From: Caballeronia sordidicola
GTDB lineage: Bacteria > Pseudomonadota > Gammaproteobacteria > Burkholderiales > Burkholderiaceae
Direction of reading: 5' to 3'
NCBI RefSeq assembly: GCF_001544455.2
Contig: NZ_FCOC02000002.1
Coordinates: forward strand, 434,001 to 498,000
DNA: 64,000 nucleotides
The position numbers were made by a program, and so were the translations under genes. Shown here piece after piece: positions 19,024 to 27,047 of the stretch. The notes beneath the pieces are model-generated. The model ran no database searches. It was not told the DNA's origin and worked only from the letters and a program-made list of their open reading frames with translations. The stretch's first letter is position 1. Every line of letters begins with the position of its first letter.

Positions 19024-19908
19024 TCAGTGTTGCGCCGCGGCGCTCAGCACGTCGGGCAAGCGCATGAGAAATTGCTCGCCGTCGGCGCGTCCCAGATCGT
19101 ACGCCGGCCGCATCAGCGCCGGACTCGTGTAGTCCCACGATGAAATCGGCACCTTCCGCGACGGCTGCACATAGACACGGCGCTGGTCGCGGTGCTTCCC
19201 ATGTTCGCCGTGCTCGACCATGAACATCTGCGGGCGCGGATACACGCGCGTCACCATCACCAGAACCAGTCCCGGCGATGCATCCAGCGCGCCCACCGGC
19301 ACATTGTCGACCATGCCGCCATCGAGCACGGGCCGCCCCTGCCGGCGCAGAATCGGCGTGAACGGCGGCGTGCTCGACGATTGCAGGATCAGATCGGCGA
19401 GATCCTCGACCGTCGCGCACTCTTGCGCCTTCACGAATTCCGGATGAAAACCGAGCGCTTGCCCAAGTGTCGGATGCAACTTCTTGCGCACGTATTTCTC
19501 GATGTTATAGGCGATCAGTCCCGCCGCCACCGCACTGCGTGCGCCGAGCCAACGCGGCAAATGCGACACACCGATACGAATTTCCGGCGCGGCCTTCAAC
19601 GTTTGAAACCGGTCGCCATAGATATCCAGCAATGCCTGCCGGTATATCCGATAGTGCGGAAACACCGATTCGCTGCGCAGCAAATTGCCCCAATACGCGT
19701 TCTTCGAGTTATCGCGCAGCACGTGGGAGTAATAGTCCATCACCCATTCCGAGTGATTCGTGTAAAGCATGCACGCCGTGGCCGCGCCTGCCGAGATGCT
19801 GGTGATGACGCGCGGACGCAGCTTCAGTTCCGGCTGGACGACGTCCCAGAAACCGGCCTGCCACCAGCAGCGGTTGCCGCCGCCGGCGAATACGACTTGA
19901 TCGAACAT
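19024..19908 (-). CDS. Patatin-like phospholipase
   Basis: 294-aa patatin-family lipid acyl hydrolase. The oxyanion loop is GGGNR (residues 9-13), the nucleophile elbow is SISAG (about 38-42) and the catalytic Asp sits in DGGMVDNVPVGA. The elbow normally reads G-x-S-x-G; here the first Gly is Ser, which deserves notice. No signal peptide, so a cytoplasmic or membrane-associated enzyme. It begins 6 bp after the thioesterase gene and is followed by OsmC, suggesting one transcript dealing with acyl lipids and peroxides (inference). Confidence 0.85.
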   Translation of the reverse strand: MFDQVVFAGGGNRCWWQAGFWDVVQPELKLRPRVITSISAGAATACMLYTNHSEWVMDYYSHVLRDNSKNAYWGNLLRSESVFPHYRIYRQALLDIYGDRFQTLKAAPEIRIGVSHLPRWLGARSAVAAGLIAYNIEKYVRKKLHPTLGQALGFHPEFVKAQECATVEDLADLILQSSSTPPFTPILRRQGRPVLDGGMVDNVPVGALDASPGLVLVMVTRVYPRPQMFMVEHGEHGKHRDQRRVYVQPSRKVPISSWDYTSPALMRPAYDLGRADGEQFLMRLPDVLSAAAQH

Positions 19909-19914
19909 GGTTTT

Positions 19915-20319
19915 TTAGGCGAGAAGCATGACAGTGGTGGTCGCGTGCGCGGCGAGCGCACCGGTTTCATCGTGGAGTTCGATTTCGCCGAAGACCAGAT
20001 TGCGGCCGCGACGCAGAATGACCGCGGTGACAAGGACATCGCCGGCTTTCACGGGACGCAGGAAACTCGTGGTCAGGGAAACGGTGGTCATCGGCTGGAA
20101 ACCGCCGAGTGCGTGCGAAATGGCAACGATCATGGCGGTATCGGCGGCCGCCATGAAAACCTGGCCGCAGATCACGCCGCCAGCATGGCGCAGCTTGTCG
20201 GCATGCGGCAGGCGGAGCGTGACGCGCTCGTCCGAAGCGCTTTCCAGCGATAACCCCAGGTCACGAATCCACGGCGCGAAGGTGGTTTCGAGCAAAGTGC
20301 GGATAGCGGAATCGTCCAT
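19915..20319 (-). CDS. PaaI-type hotdog thioesterase
   Basis: 134-aa single hotdog-fold protein of the PaaI/YdiI type, expected to hydrolyse acyl-CoA thioesters. The helix that carries the catalytic acidic residue reads GGVICGQVFMAAADTAM, followed by TTVSLTTSFLRPVKAGD, a hallmark strand of the family. The start is set at 20319 (MDDSAIRT); the ORF is open to 20382, where it reads as non-family sequence. No strong ribosome site was found. It is the first gene of a minus operon with patatin and OsmC. Confidence 0.82.
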   Translation of the reverse strand: MDDSAIRTLLETTFAPWIRDLGLSLESASDERVTLRLPHADKLRHAGGVICGQVFMAAADTAMIVAISHALGGFQPMTTVSLTTSFLRPVKAGDVLVTAVILRRGRNLVFGEIELHDETGALAAHATTTVMLLA

Positions 20320-20477
20320 GATGTCTGGCTGTTTTAAGCACGGCCGTTCGCCGCTCGAACGCCATGATAACGGTTCCCGCATTCAATTTTCGAGATAACG
20401 GATGAACGGCCGCGCCATATGCGCCCACGCTTTCGGCTGTCATTGGGAGGGAATTCCGGATTTTGTAGCGCCGATAG

Positions 20478-20507
20478 TTGCGCAACTCGAGAAAACGTCG
20501 CTATAAT
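20478..20507 (+). promoter_or_regulatory. Promoter of tRNA-Lys
   Basis: A perfect -10 box TATAAT at 20502-20507, with a weak -35 TTGCGC at 20478-20483 and an 18-bp spacer. It lies 18 bp before the tRNA. Confidence 0.65.
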
Positions 20508-20524
20508 TCGGATTCAGTTTTTCC

Positions 20525-20600
20525 GGGGCGTTAGCTCAGCTGGTAGAGCAGCGGACTCTTAATCCGTAGGTCGACAGTTCGAATCTGTCACGCCCCACCA
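20525..20600 (+). tRNA. tRNA-Lys (anticodon CTT)
   Basis: A complete 76-nt tRNA. The acceptor arms GGGGCGT and ACGCCCC pair, the D arm (TAGCTCAGCTGGTAGAGCA) and T arm (GTTCGAATC) match the universal consensus, the seven-base anticodon loop is CTCTTAA with anticodon CTT (lysine, codon AAG), and CCA is encoded at the 3' end. A promoter lies just upstream and a strong terminator just downstream, so it is a single-tRNA unit. Confidence 0.97.
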
Positions 20601-20608
20601 AGTATTTG

Positions 20609-20646
20609 AAAGGCCGGTTAGCAAAAAAGCTAACCGGCCTTTTGTT
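20609..20646 (+). terminator. Terminator of tRNA-Lys
   Basis: Perfect 13-bp stem AAGGCCGGTTAGC / GCTAACCGGCCTT around an A6 loop, followed by TTTTGTTTG. Confidence 0.9.
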
Positions 20647-20781
20647 TGTGCGCGCTTCCATCAGAAGAATAATCATTCCGCACGCGCTGTTTCCCTTTTT
20701 TGCAATTCCTCACAATGGCAAATGCCGAAAGCCCCCAGAATTACACGCTCGAGATTCTGGATTTGTTCAGCGGGAGGCCGA

Positions 20782-21021
20782 ATGCATGCCATTCCAGTAA
20801 GTTATAACGACCACGTTCTGATGCCGCTTGCCGCAGGCGAGCGCGGCAGTTTTGCATCGATGATCATCGTCACCAAGCCTGATGGCGCGCGCTGGGCGTC
20901 TGGCGTGCTCGGCTACTTCAACGAACCGGACGACGCGTGCCGCTTTGCAATTGAATACGGAAAGGCGGAAGCGGATGGACGAAAGCCTCCAAGAAACCTG
21001 AAACCGGCCGGTCACGCGTAG
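20782..21021 (+). CDS. Small hypothetical protein (79 aa)
   Basis: The start is set by GGGAGG 5 nt before the ATG; an upstream start at 20722 has no such site. The product is 79 aa, soluble, without signal peptide or membrane segment, with a mixed pattern (IPVSYNDHVLMPL, MIIVTKPDGARW, FNEPDDACRFAIEYG). I do not recognise the family. A terminator follows at 21045. Coding is likely given the good ribosome site and the terminator just after the stop; function unknown. Confidence 0.6.
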   Translation: MHAIPVSYNDHVLMPLAAGERGSFASMIIVTKPDGARWASGVLGYFNEPDDACRFAIEYGKAEADGRKPPRNLKPAGHA

Positions 21022-21044
21022 CGGCTGTTCGCACGAATAAAAAG

Positions 21045-21078
21045 ACGAAGCCCGCGGAATCGCGGGCTTCGTGTTTTT
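21045..21078. terminator. Bidirectional terminator
   Basis: Stem ACGAAGCCCGCG / CGCGGGCTTCGT with loop GAAT. It is flanked by T6 on the right (plus strand) and an A-rich run on the left (minus strand), between two convergent small genes. Confidence 0.88.
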
Positions 21079-21087
21079 TAGAGCGCG

Positions 21088-21258
21088 TCAGTGTTTGTGA
21101 TGCAGCCAGCTCATGTGATGCGTATCGAGCCACTCACGCATCTTCGCCGGGCCGTCCGAATTCTCGGGATGATCCCGCCTATACCGCCGCCCTAGCACCG
21201 CCGCCATTACGATCAAAACCGCAAGACCTACAACAAAGCCGATCATTGACTCAGTCAC
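21088..21258 (-). CDS. Small single-span membrane protein (56 aa), GTG start
   Basis: One hydrophobic segment near the N-terminus (MIGFVVGLAVLIVMAAVLG) followed by a basic stop-transfer (RRYRRD) and a His-rich soluble tail (THHMSWLHHKH). The start is taken as the GTG at 21258, because AAGGAGG lies 6 nt upstream; the next in-frame ATG (21246) lies inside and would be too far from that site. A terminator follows the stop. Family not recognised. The His-rich tail could bind metal, but this is only a suggestion. Confidence 0.6.
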   Translation of the reverse strand: MTESMIGFVVGLAVLIVMAAVLGRRYRRDHPENSDGPAKMREWLDTHHMSWLHHKH

Positions 21259-21329
21259 GGGCGCCTCCTTCAAATGCCTCGCCGGTTATTACAGTGTAGG
21301 TCACGCTTATCGAAACACGAAACCGGCGT

Positions 21330-21356
21330 AAAAAAGCCCAGACAATGAAGCTGGGC
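21330..21356 (-). terminator. Terminator of the DUF4148 gene / small RNA A
   Basis: Stem GCCCAG / CTGGGC with a 9-nt loop, followed on the minus strand by T6. Confidence 0.75.
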
Positions 21357-21402
21357 AAATCCACCGGGCGGCCCGGTGGAGGAGGTTCTTATCCGGGCTT
21401 AA
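21330..21402 (-). ncRNA. Candidate small RNA A, CTCCTCC loop, 3' UTR of the DUF4148 gene
   Basis: Lies 75-150 nt after the DUF4148 stop, on the same strand. Read on the minus strand, GCCCGG (21398-21393) and CCGGGC (21376-21371) can form a stem with a 16-nt loop that contains CCTCCTCC (21385-21378), complementary to the GGAGG of ribosome binding sites. A competing hairpin, CCACCGGG / CCCGGTGG (21379-21361), uses the same CCGGGC arm, so the two are mutually exclusive. A terminator (GCCCAG / CTGGGC, then T6, 21356-21330) ends it. It could be processed from the mRNA 3' end; no strong internal promoter was seen. See elements B (48588) and C (50534). Confidence 0.55.
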
Positions 21403-21476
21403 AAAGAAGCGAACTGCTTAGCGCACGGCAGTAGAAATGATATGAAAAGAAATTCTATTGCCAGATCCCGATAAGA

Positions 21477-21794
21477 TTAGTGACCCATATAGACGGAACG
21501 GACACTGTCGCCTGTCGCGGAATGAACATTTGAACCGGAATCGGACGTACCGCTCGATACACCGCCGTAACCCGTTTGGGCGGCATTCTGCGCCGCTACC
21601 CGCGCTTCTGCAGCCTGAATGTTCGCAGGGTAGTCGTAATCATTTGCAGTGGCAGGGTTATAGCCGGCGGCTTCGATCTGAACCAGTTCCGCCTTTACTT
21701 GAGCGCGGGTAAGCGGTTGATTCGACTGAGCAAAGCTTACTGCTGGGACAGCCAGGACCGCGGCAACCACAACGGCTTGAATAAGTGACTTCAT
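21477..21794 (-). CDS. DUF4148 small exported protein
   Basis: About 105 aa. Signal peptide: basic MK, hydrophobic LIQAVVVAAVLAVPAVSF, cleavage after AFA-type site (SFAQ). The mature part carries the DUF4148 core (LTRAQVKAELVQIEAAGYNP) and a Gly/Ser-rich tail. These short periplasmic proteins are very common in Burkholderia and have no known function. GGAGG lies 8 nt before the ATG at 21794. The promoter at 21841-21869 is overlapped by a perfect 20-bp palindrome, and the 3' UTR holds candidate small RNA A, so both ends of this transcript look regulated. Confidence 0.88.
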   Translation of the reverse strand: MKSLIQAVVVAAVLAVPAVSFAQSNQPLTRAQVKAELVQIEAAGYNPATANDYDYPANIQAAEARVAAQNAAQTGYGGVSSGTSDSGSNVHSATGDSVRSVYMGH

Positions 21795-21821
21795 GATGCT
21801 TACCTCCGACTTTTGTTTTCC

Positions 21822-21869
21822 CGCGATCAACGTTGATCGCGTTCTATGGATACAGTCTAGGTAAGCCAA
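21822..21869 (-). promoter_or_regulatory. DUF4148 promoter with palindromic operator at the start site
   Basis: Minus-strand -35 TTGGCT (21869-21864), 17-bp spacer, -10 TAGAAC (21846-21841). A perfect 20-bp palindrome, half-site CGCGATCAAC, occupies 21822-21841, so the expected transcription start falls near its centre. This could be an operator or a 5' hairpin. Confidence 0.55.
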
Positions 21870-22040
21870 GTCCGAAAATTAAGCCCTAAGCAGGCAAGAG
21901 ATTATTGTGAATTTAGGTGTAAACCCTAAATACTTTCGATCTCGGTTGATACGCTTACAAATAAAATATCGGATGTCCGTGGCACGCGAAAAAAAATAGA
22001 AGGTGGGACACTGAGCGCTCGCTCCTTTGACCTTGATGAC

Positions 22041-22973
22041 ATGCTTCCCACCGTTCTCGTATTGATCCCACTTCAGGCCGACAGCTACGCAACCGTATCG
22101 GCGGCTTTCAAGCTCATTAACGCCCTCGATCAAACAAAACTCGATTACGCACTCACGCACCACTCCGATGAAATCCGCGCCGTGCTGACCAATGGCACCG
22201 TGGGCCTGGATGCGGCATCGATCGCCCGGTTGCCGAAACTCGAACTGATCGGCGCGTTGGGCGCGGGCTACGAGAACATCGCGCGGGACGCCGCGCGGGC
22301 ACGCAATATCGTAGTAGTGAACGGCGCGGGCACGAACGACGATTGCGTCGCCGATCACGCATTTGCGCTGCTCCTCGGCGTGGTTCGGCAGATCCCGGCG
22401 CTCGACCGCGCGTGCCGCGAAGGCGTCTGGCGTGACGAACTGCCGTTTCAACCGAACTTTTCGGGCAAAAAACTCGGTGTGATCGGCCTGGGTAATATCG
22501 GCAGGAAGGTCGCAAAACGCGCGCTTGGATTCGATATTGAAGTCGGTTATCACAATCGGCAACCGAACGCGGACGTGAACTACACATATTTCGATTCGGC
22601 AACCGCGCTTGCGCAATGGGCCGATTACCTCGTGGTCGCGACGCCGGGTGGCGCGGGAACAAAACATCTGATCGACGCCAACGTGCTCGCCGCGTTAGGC
22701 GCGCGCGGATATCTCGTGAACGTGGCGCGCGGCAGCGTCGTGGATACCGCCGCGCTTGCCGATGCTCTTGAACGCGGCGTGATCGCGGGCGCGGGGCTGG
22801 ACGTGTACGAGGGCGAACCAGCGCCGCCAGCCTTGCTGACCGGCTCGGAGCGCGTGGTCCTCACGCCGCACGTGGGCGGCCGGTCGCCGGAAGCCGTGGC
22901 GGCGTCGGTGCAGATGTTCGTCGATAACGCCACCTGCCACTTCGCCGGCATGCCTGTACTGACACCTGTTTGA
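22041..22973 (+). CDS. D-2-hydroxyacid dehydrogenase (glyoxylate/hydroxypyruvate reductase-like)
   Basis: 310-aa NAD(P)-dependent dehydrogenase. N-terminal substrate domain with LIGALGAGYENI, nucleotide site GVIGLGNIGRKVAKRAL, catalytic Arg (VNVARGSVVD), Glu (DVYEGEP) and His (TPHVGGRSPEA). The short length and sequence around these motifs are like 2-ketogluconate / hydroxypyruvate reductases, but substrate is not fixed by sequence. It is read toward the MFS gene, which starts about 120 bp downstream. It is distinct from the dehydrogenase at 17510. Confidence 0.9.
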   Translation: MLPTVLVLIPLQADSYATVSAAFKLINALDQTKLDYALTHHSDEIRAVLTNGTVGLDAASIARLPKLELIGALGAGYENIARDAARARNIVVVNGAGTNDDCVADHAFALLLGVVRQIPALDRACREGVWRDELPFQPNFSGKKLGVIGLGNIGRKVAKRALGFDIEVGYHNRQPNADVNYTYFDSATALAQWADYLVVATPGGAGTKHLIDANVLAALGARGYLVNVARGSVVDTAALADALERGVIAGAGLDVYEGEPAPPALLTGSERVVLTPHVGGRSPEAVAASVQMFVDNATCHFAGMPVLTPV

Positions 22974-23095
22974 AAGCTCGCGCGGGGTCGCCCGGCGAGC
23001 TTTGCCGCGATCCCGTATCGTGTCGGTCTTGCCGCCGATCTCGCTTCCATCTCAAAACCGTGCCCGACCCAACCACGCTTCTCCCCGATGCCCCC

Positions 23096-24460
23096 ATGAC
23101 CGCGCAGCAACGCCGCGGCATGGCGGCCATGCTGCTGGCCGTATCGCTTGCCACGCTCGATACCGCCATCGCAAACACGGCGCTTCCCGCCATCGCCCAC
23201 GATCTTCACGCGACGCCGGCCGCTTCCGTCTGGATCATCAACGCGTATCAGCTCGCGATGGTCGCCACGCTCTTGCCGTTCGCGGCGCTCGGCGGGATTG
23301 TCGGCCATCGGAAAATCTATCTGGGCGGCTTGATCCTGTTTCTCGTGGCGTCGCTGACCTGCGCGTTGTCGTGGTCGCTGCCCACGCTCACCGCCGCCCG
23401 GTTGCTGCAGGGAATTGGCGCGAGCGCGGTCATGAGCGTGAACACGGCGCTGATCAGCGCGATTTATCCTCATCACCGGCTCGGGCGTGGACTCGGGCTG
23501 AATGCGTTGATTGTGGGGATATCGTTCGCGGTCGGGCCAACGGTTGCATCGATAGTCCTTTCGCTTGGCACGTGGCCCTGGCTGTTCGCAGTGAATCTGC
23601 CTATTGGCTTGACGGCATTGTTTATCGGCTGGTCTGCGTTGCCTGAAACGCCGCGCACCACACACGGTTTCGATCGCGTGGCGGCCGGCTTGAATGTGGT
23701 GACCTTCGCCGCGCTGGTGTTCGCGCTCGGCGAGGCGGCGCAGCGCGCGCCCACGCATATTGTGTTGATGGCGTTCGGCGTAACCGTGGTCGCGGGCGCC
23801 CTGATGTTGCGTCGAGAACGCGGTCACCCCGCGCCGATGCTTCCCGTCGATCTGTTCAAACGGCCGATGTTCGCGTTATCGACGGCTACCGCCGTTTGCT
23901 CATTCGCGGCGCAAGGGCTCGCGTTCGTGTCGCTACCGTTCTATTTCGAAAGCGTGCTCGGGCGCAGCCAGGTCGAAACGGGTTTCCTCATGACGCCGTG
24001 GTCCGTGATGGTCGCGCTGCTCGCGCCGGTGGCCGGCCGCTTGTCGGATCGGCACCCGCCTGGCTTGCTTGGCGGCGTTGGCTTGGCGGTCATGTGCGCG
24101 GGAATGGCTTCGCTGGCGCTGTTGCCGGTACATCCCCACGCATTCGATATCTGCATTCGCATGGCGATTTGCGGCGCGGGTTTCGGGTTCTTCCAGTCGC
24201 CGAACCTGAAAGCGCTGATGGCGAGCGCGCCGCGCGAGCGAAGCGGCGGCGCGAGCGGCGTGGTCGCGACGGCGCGGCTGGTCGGCCAGGCGACCGGGGC
24301 CGCACTGGTAGCACTCAGCTTCGGCATTGCAGGTCATCGCGGACCGGCGCTGGCGCTCGCGCTTGGCGCGGGGTTCGCGGGCGTGGCAAGTATTGCGAGC
24401 GGCTTGCGCCTGATTACCCGCGACAAACCCAGCGAACCGATGCAAACCGCAACCAAATAA
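23096..24460 (+). CDS. MFS transporter, DHA2 (EmrB/QacA-like) type
   Basis: Drug:proton antiporter-like inner-membrane protein, about 454 aa from this start with roughly 14 hydrophobic segments. Family motifs: LDTAIANTALPAIAHDL in helix 1 (motif D1 of DHA2), WIINAYQLAMVATL, and GASAVMSVNTALISAIYP in the motif C-like region. The ORF is open upstream to 22970 (also a GTG at 23060); 23096 was chosen to place the first helix near the N-terminus, but no clear ribosome site decides. Substrate unknown. It is followed by a convergent TPR gene with which it shares a hairpin at its end. Confidence 0.85.
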   Translation: MTAQQRRGMAAMLLAVSLATLDTAIANTALPAIAHDLHATPAASVWIINAYQLAMVATLLPFAALGGIVGHRKIYLGGLILFLVASLTCALSWSLPTLTAARLLQGIGASAVMSVNTALISAIYPHHRLGRGLGLNALIVGISFAVGPTVASIVLSLGTWPWLFAVNLPIGLTALFIGWSALPETPRTTHGFDRVAAGLNVVTFAALVFALGEAAQRAPTHIVLMAFGVTVVAGALMLRRERGHPAPMLPVDLFKRPMFALSTATAVCSFAAQGLAFVSLPFYFESVLGRSQVETGFLMTPWSVMVALLAPVAGRLSDRHPPGLLGGVGLAVMCAGMASLALLPVHPHAFDICIRMAICGAGFGFFQSPNLKALMASAPRERSGGASGVVATARLVGQATGAALVALSFGIAGHRGPALALALGAGFAGVASIASGLRLITRDKPSEPMQTATK

Positions 24461-24494
24461 GCGGCGCTTTTTTACTTCGCCATCAGCGCCGCTT
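24459..24494. terminator. Hairpin shared by two convergent genes
   Basis: Perfect 9-bp arms AAGCGGCGC (24459-24467) and GCGCCGCTT (24486-24494) with an 18-nt loop. It covers the MFS stop and the last codons of the TPR gene; T4 follows on the plus strand. It may act as a terminator, but the loop is large. Confidence 0.4.
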
Positions 24495-26259
24495 TTGCCT
24501 TGGCCACGGGCTCGGTCCAGTCACCGAGCGTGGTCTGCTTGAACAACCGCGCGCTCGGATACCACACGCTGTCGTCGCGATTCATCATCCAGCGCCAGTC
24601 GTTGTTCGCCGGCAAGAACACCCACACGGGCTTGCCGAGCGCACCCGTCACATGCGCAACGGAGGTATCGACCGTGATCACCAGATCAAGTTGTTCAATA
24701 AGCGCGGCGGTATCGGCGAAATCGTGGAGATCTTCAGTTAGATCGTACGGTTTCAGAGCGCAATCCGGACTCGAAAGCTGATCGCGCGCCGCGCCCTTTT
24801 GCAGCGAAAACCACGCAACATCCGGCACATCCGCCAAAGGCGAAAGCGCGGAGAACGGCATGGAACGGAATTGATCGTTGCCGAAAGTCGGACTGCCCGC
24901 CCATACAATCCCAATTTTCCTGCGGCCGGCGGCCAGCTTGTCTACGCGGGTTGGGCCCATGCCAATCCGTTCCGCGCTCACGCTCATGTACGGGATGTCA
25001 GCAAGCGCGCCGGGAACGAGATGCGACACATGATGCGGCACGCTCATGGAAGGCGTCCAGTAGTCGTACCCATGTGTCGGACCGCGATACGCTGCCCGGC
25101 GAACACCGCGCACGCTCTTCACCAGTTCCACGATGTTCTCCGGCACCCACATGTCCACGGTTGCGCCCATTTGCTCAAGCACCGTCACATAACGTGCGAA
25201 CTGGATCATGTCGCCATGTCCCTGCTCTCCCACAACCAGCAGCGTCTTGCCTTGCAGCGGTTCTCCGTGCCACTCCGGAACGCCTGGAACGCTTATCGGC
25301 TGATATTTGCTCGAGCGCCAGCGCACTTCATGAAGCGCCCAGCCTTCCTTGAAATTGCCGCGTCTTAGCTCTAGCAACGCCAAGTTGTGCTGTGCATCGG
25401 CGTGATCGGGTGCGAGTTCAAGCGCGCGCCGATAGTGTGGTTCCTCTTCCTCGAACAGGCCTTGCGAACCGCGAGCCGCGCCCACGCACACGTGAATCTG
25501 CGGGTCATCGCGTAGGGTCAGCGCTTGGCGGTATGCCGCTTCCGCCTCTACGAACCGGCCATGAAGCCCAAGCGTTGTGCCAAGGTTCACACGCGCCTCG
25601 AAGTGATTCGGCTTTAAAGCCAATGCACGATTCAGGCTCGCCACCGCCTCGTCGAAACGCTTGAGCTCACGCAACGCATTGCCTTTGCCAAAATGCGCCT
25701 CGAAGCTGTCCGGATTGCGGCGAAGCGCTTCCTGATAAGTCTCCAGCGCTTCTTCGTAGCGCTTTGCCGCTGCGAAGGCGCCGCCGAGATTTAGCCGGCT
25801 ATCGAATAAATCGGGGTCTTGAACGAGCAGTGTCTTGTGCTGCTCAATGGATTCGTTGAAGAGACCTTGTTTTTGCAGCGCCACGCCAAGGTTATTGCGT
25901 GCGTTCGTGAAATCGGGATCGATGACAAGCGCGCGCTCATGGCATTCCACGGCATAAGGGAGATCACCCAGCGCCGCTGCCACCAACCCGCGATTGCTCC
26001 AGCATGCCGATGCATCCAGTGCGAGGCCAAGGGCACGATCCATCAGCTTCGCCGCCTCTTCGTTTTCGCCACGTTGATGCAGCAAAACGCCCAGGTAATG
26101 CAACGCGTCCACGTGATCCGGGCGCGCTTCAAGAACTGTCCGATAACCGCTTTCGGCGTCGGCCATAAGACCGGCCTGATGGTGACTGAACGCGACGGCA
26201 AACGGCTCGGAAAGTTGATTCATGGCAGGCGTATTCAGCGAAGTGGATAACCTGTTCAT
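24472..26259 (-). CDS. TPR protein with C-terminal glycosyltransferase-like domain
   Basis: 595 aa. Residues about 20-290 hold seven or eight tetratricopeptide repeats (pattern such as LGVLLHQRGENEEAAKLMDRAL). Residues about 320-590 resemble GT-B glycosyltransferases of the heptosyltransferase/ADP-heptose type: LLVVGEQGHGDMIQFARYV, GIVWAGSP, and LIEQLDLVITVDTSVAHVTG near the end. This fusion occurs in many proteobacteria and is annotated only as TPR protein; some relatives act on flagellin or other proteins, but nothing here fixes an acceptor. AAGG lies 9 nt before the ATG at 26259. A second, different TPR/transferase-like gene occurs at 33516. Confidence 0.8.
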   Translation of the reverse strand: MNRLSTSLNTPAMNQLSEPFAVAFSHHQAGLMADAESGYRTVLEARPDHVDALHYLGVLLHQRGENEEAAKLMDRALGLALDASACWSNRGLVAAALGDLPYAVECHERALVIDPDFTNARNNLGVALQKQGLFNESIEQHKTLLVQDPDLFDSRLNLGGAFAAAKRYEEALETYQEALRRNPDSFEAHFGKGNALRELKRFDEAVASLNRALALKPNHFEARVNLGTTLGLHGRFVEAEAAYRQALTLRDDPQIHVCVGAARGSQGLFEEEEPHYRRALELAPDHADAQHNLALLELRRGNFKEGWALHEVRWRSSKYQPISVPGVPEWHGEPLQGKTLLVVGEQGHGDMIQFARYVTVLEQMGATVDMWVPENIVELVKSVRGVRRAAYRGPTHGYDYWTPSMSVPHHVSHLVPGALADIPYMSVSAERIGMGPTRVDKLAAGRRKIGIVWAGSPTFGNDQFRSMPFSALSPLADVPDVAWFSLQKGAARDQLSSPDCALKPYDLTEDLHDFADTAALIEQLDLVITVDTSVAHVTGALGKPVWVFLPANNDWRWMMNRDDSVWYPSARLFKQTTLGDWTEPVAKAKAALMAK

Positions 26260-26345
26260 GCTAAATCGCGCCTTACCCGCCAGCTATCGGATCAGTCCGA
26301 TCCCTTGTTACCCGATTTGAAGTTATGCATTTCTGCAGGCGCAGG

Positions 26346-26948
26346 TCATTCTTTCTCACCGGGCGAGTGGAAACCCGGTTTGCCGATCTGATCCGGCGTT
26401 TGCGGCACGCGGCGAAACCGCGATATGTCGTAACCCATCTCATCCAGCCGGCCGAGAAGTTCGCGATATTTTGCATCGCTGATGGTCGGAGAACGCGCGA
26501 AGATCCAGCCGAGCTTGCGATCCGGATATCCAATGATCGTGTATTCATAATCCGGATCAACATAAAGCGTCTTTTGAGTCGCGTAGATAGGCCAGAAAAC
26601 CCGTACGCTCCATTGCGCGTTGTTTGTGCCGGGAACAATTGAATCTGTGAATTGATAATGCTTCAGCGGGCTGTCAAACGTATTTTCGTGCGCGTAATAC
26701 GAATCGTCGATCTTGCCGTCATCGCGCAATTTCCATTCGGCGTAACTGCCTACGAAATTCTTCTCGGCAAAGTACGGAATATTCGCAACGATGTACCAGC
26801 GGCCCATATAACGCGGCAAATCAACCGAAGGCGCGAGCGTCTCTTCGCTCGTGGCGCGCGGATTCGGATTCGGCGGGGAAGAAATGCATGCGCTCAAGCC
26901 AAACATCAGCGCGGACAAAAGAATGACAATGCGAGCAGGACGGACCAT
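26346..26948 (-). CDS. blc: Outer-membrane lipocalin (Blc-like lipoprotein)
   Basis: About 200 aa. Signal peptide with lipobox LSAC, so lipid-anchored, probably in the outer membrane. Lipocalin motifs follow: the G-x-W motif (LPRYMGRWYIVANIPYF), a TDY-like strand (DYEYTIIGYPDRKLGWIFARSP) and a conserved C-terminal Arg helix (YRELLGRLDEMGYDISRF). E. coli Blc binds lysophospholipids and fatty acids at the envelope in stationary phase and stress. The start at 26948 puts the lipobox at a normal distance; the ORF is open to 27011. It lies between the TPR gene and dbpA, all minus. Confidence 0.88.
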   Translation of the reverse strand: MVRPARIVILLSALMFGLSACISSPPNPNPRATSEETLAPSVDLPRYMGRWYIVANIPYFAEKNFVGSYAEWKLRDDGKIDDSYYAHENTFDSPLKHYQFTDSIVPGTNNAQWSVRVFWPIYATQKTLYVDPDYEYTIIGYPDRKLGWIFARSPTISDAKYRELLGRLDEMGYDISRFRRVPQTPDQIGKPGFHSPGEKE

Positions 26949-27047
26949 ATGCGCACCAAGGTATAAAGGCGGATATGCATTGATACGCATATCCGCTCTG
27001 ACCGGTTTCACGGAATCAACCGTCGCGCAAAATGCGGACCCGGCGCT

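Noticed and set aside
21879..22667. Minus-strand ORF over the second hydroxyacid dehydrogenase
   Set aside because: Shadow; the plus-strand frame has all catalytic motifs.
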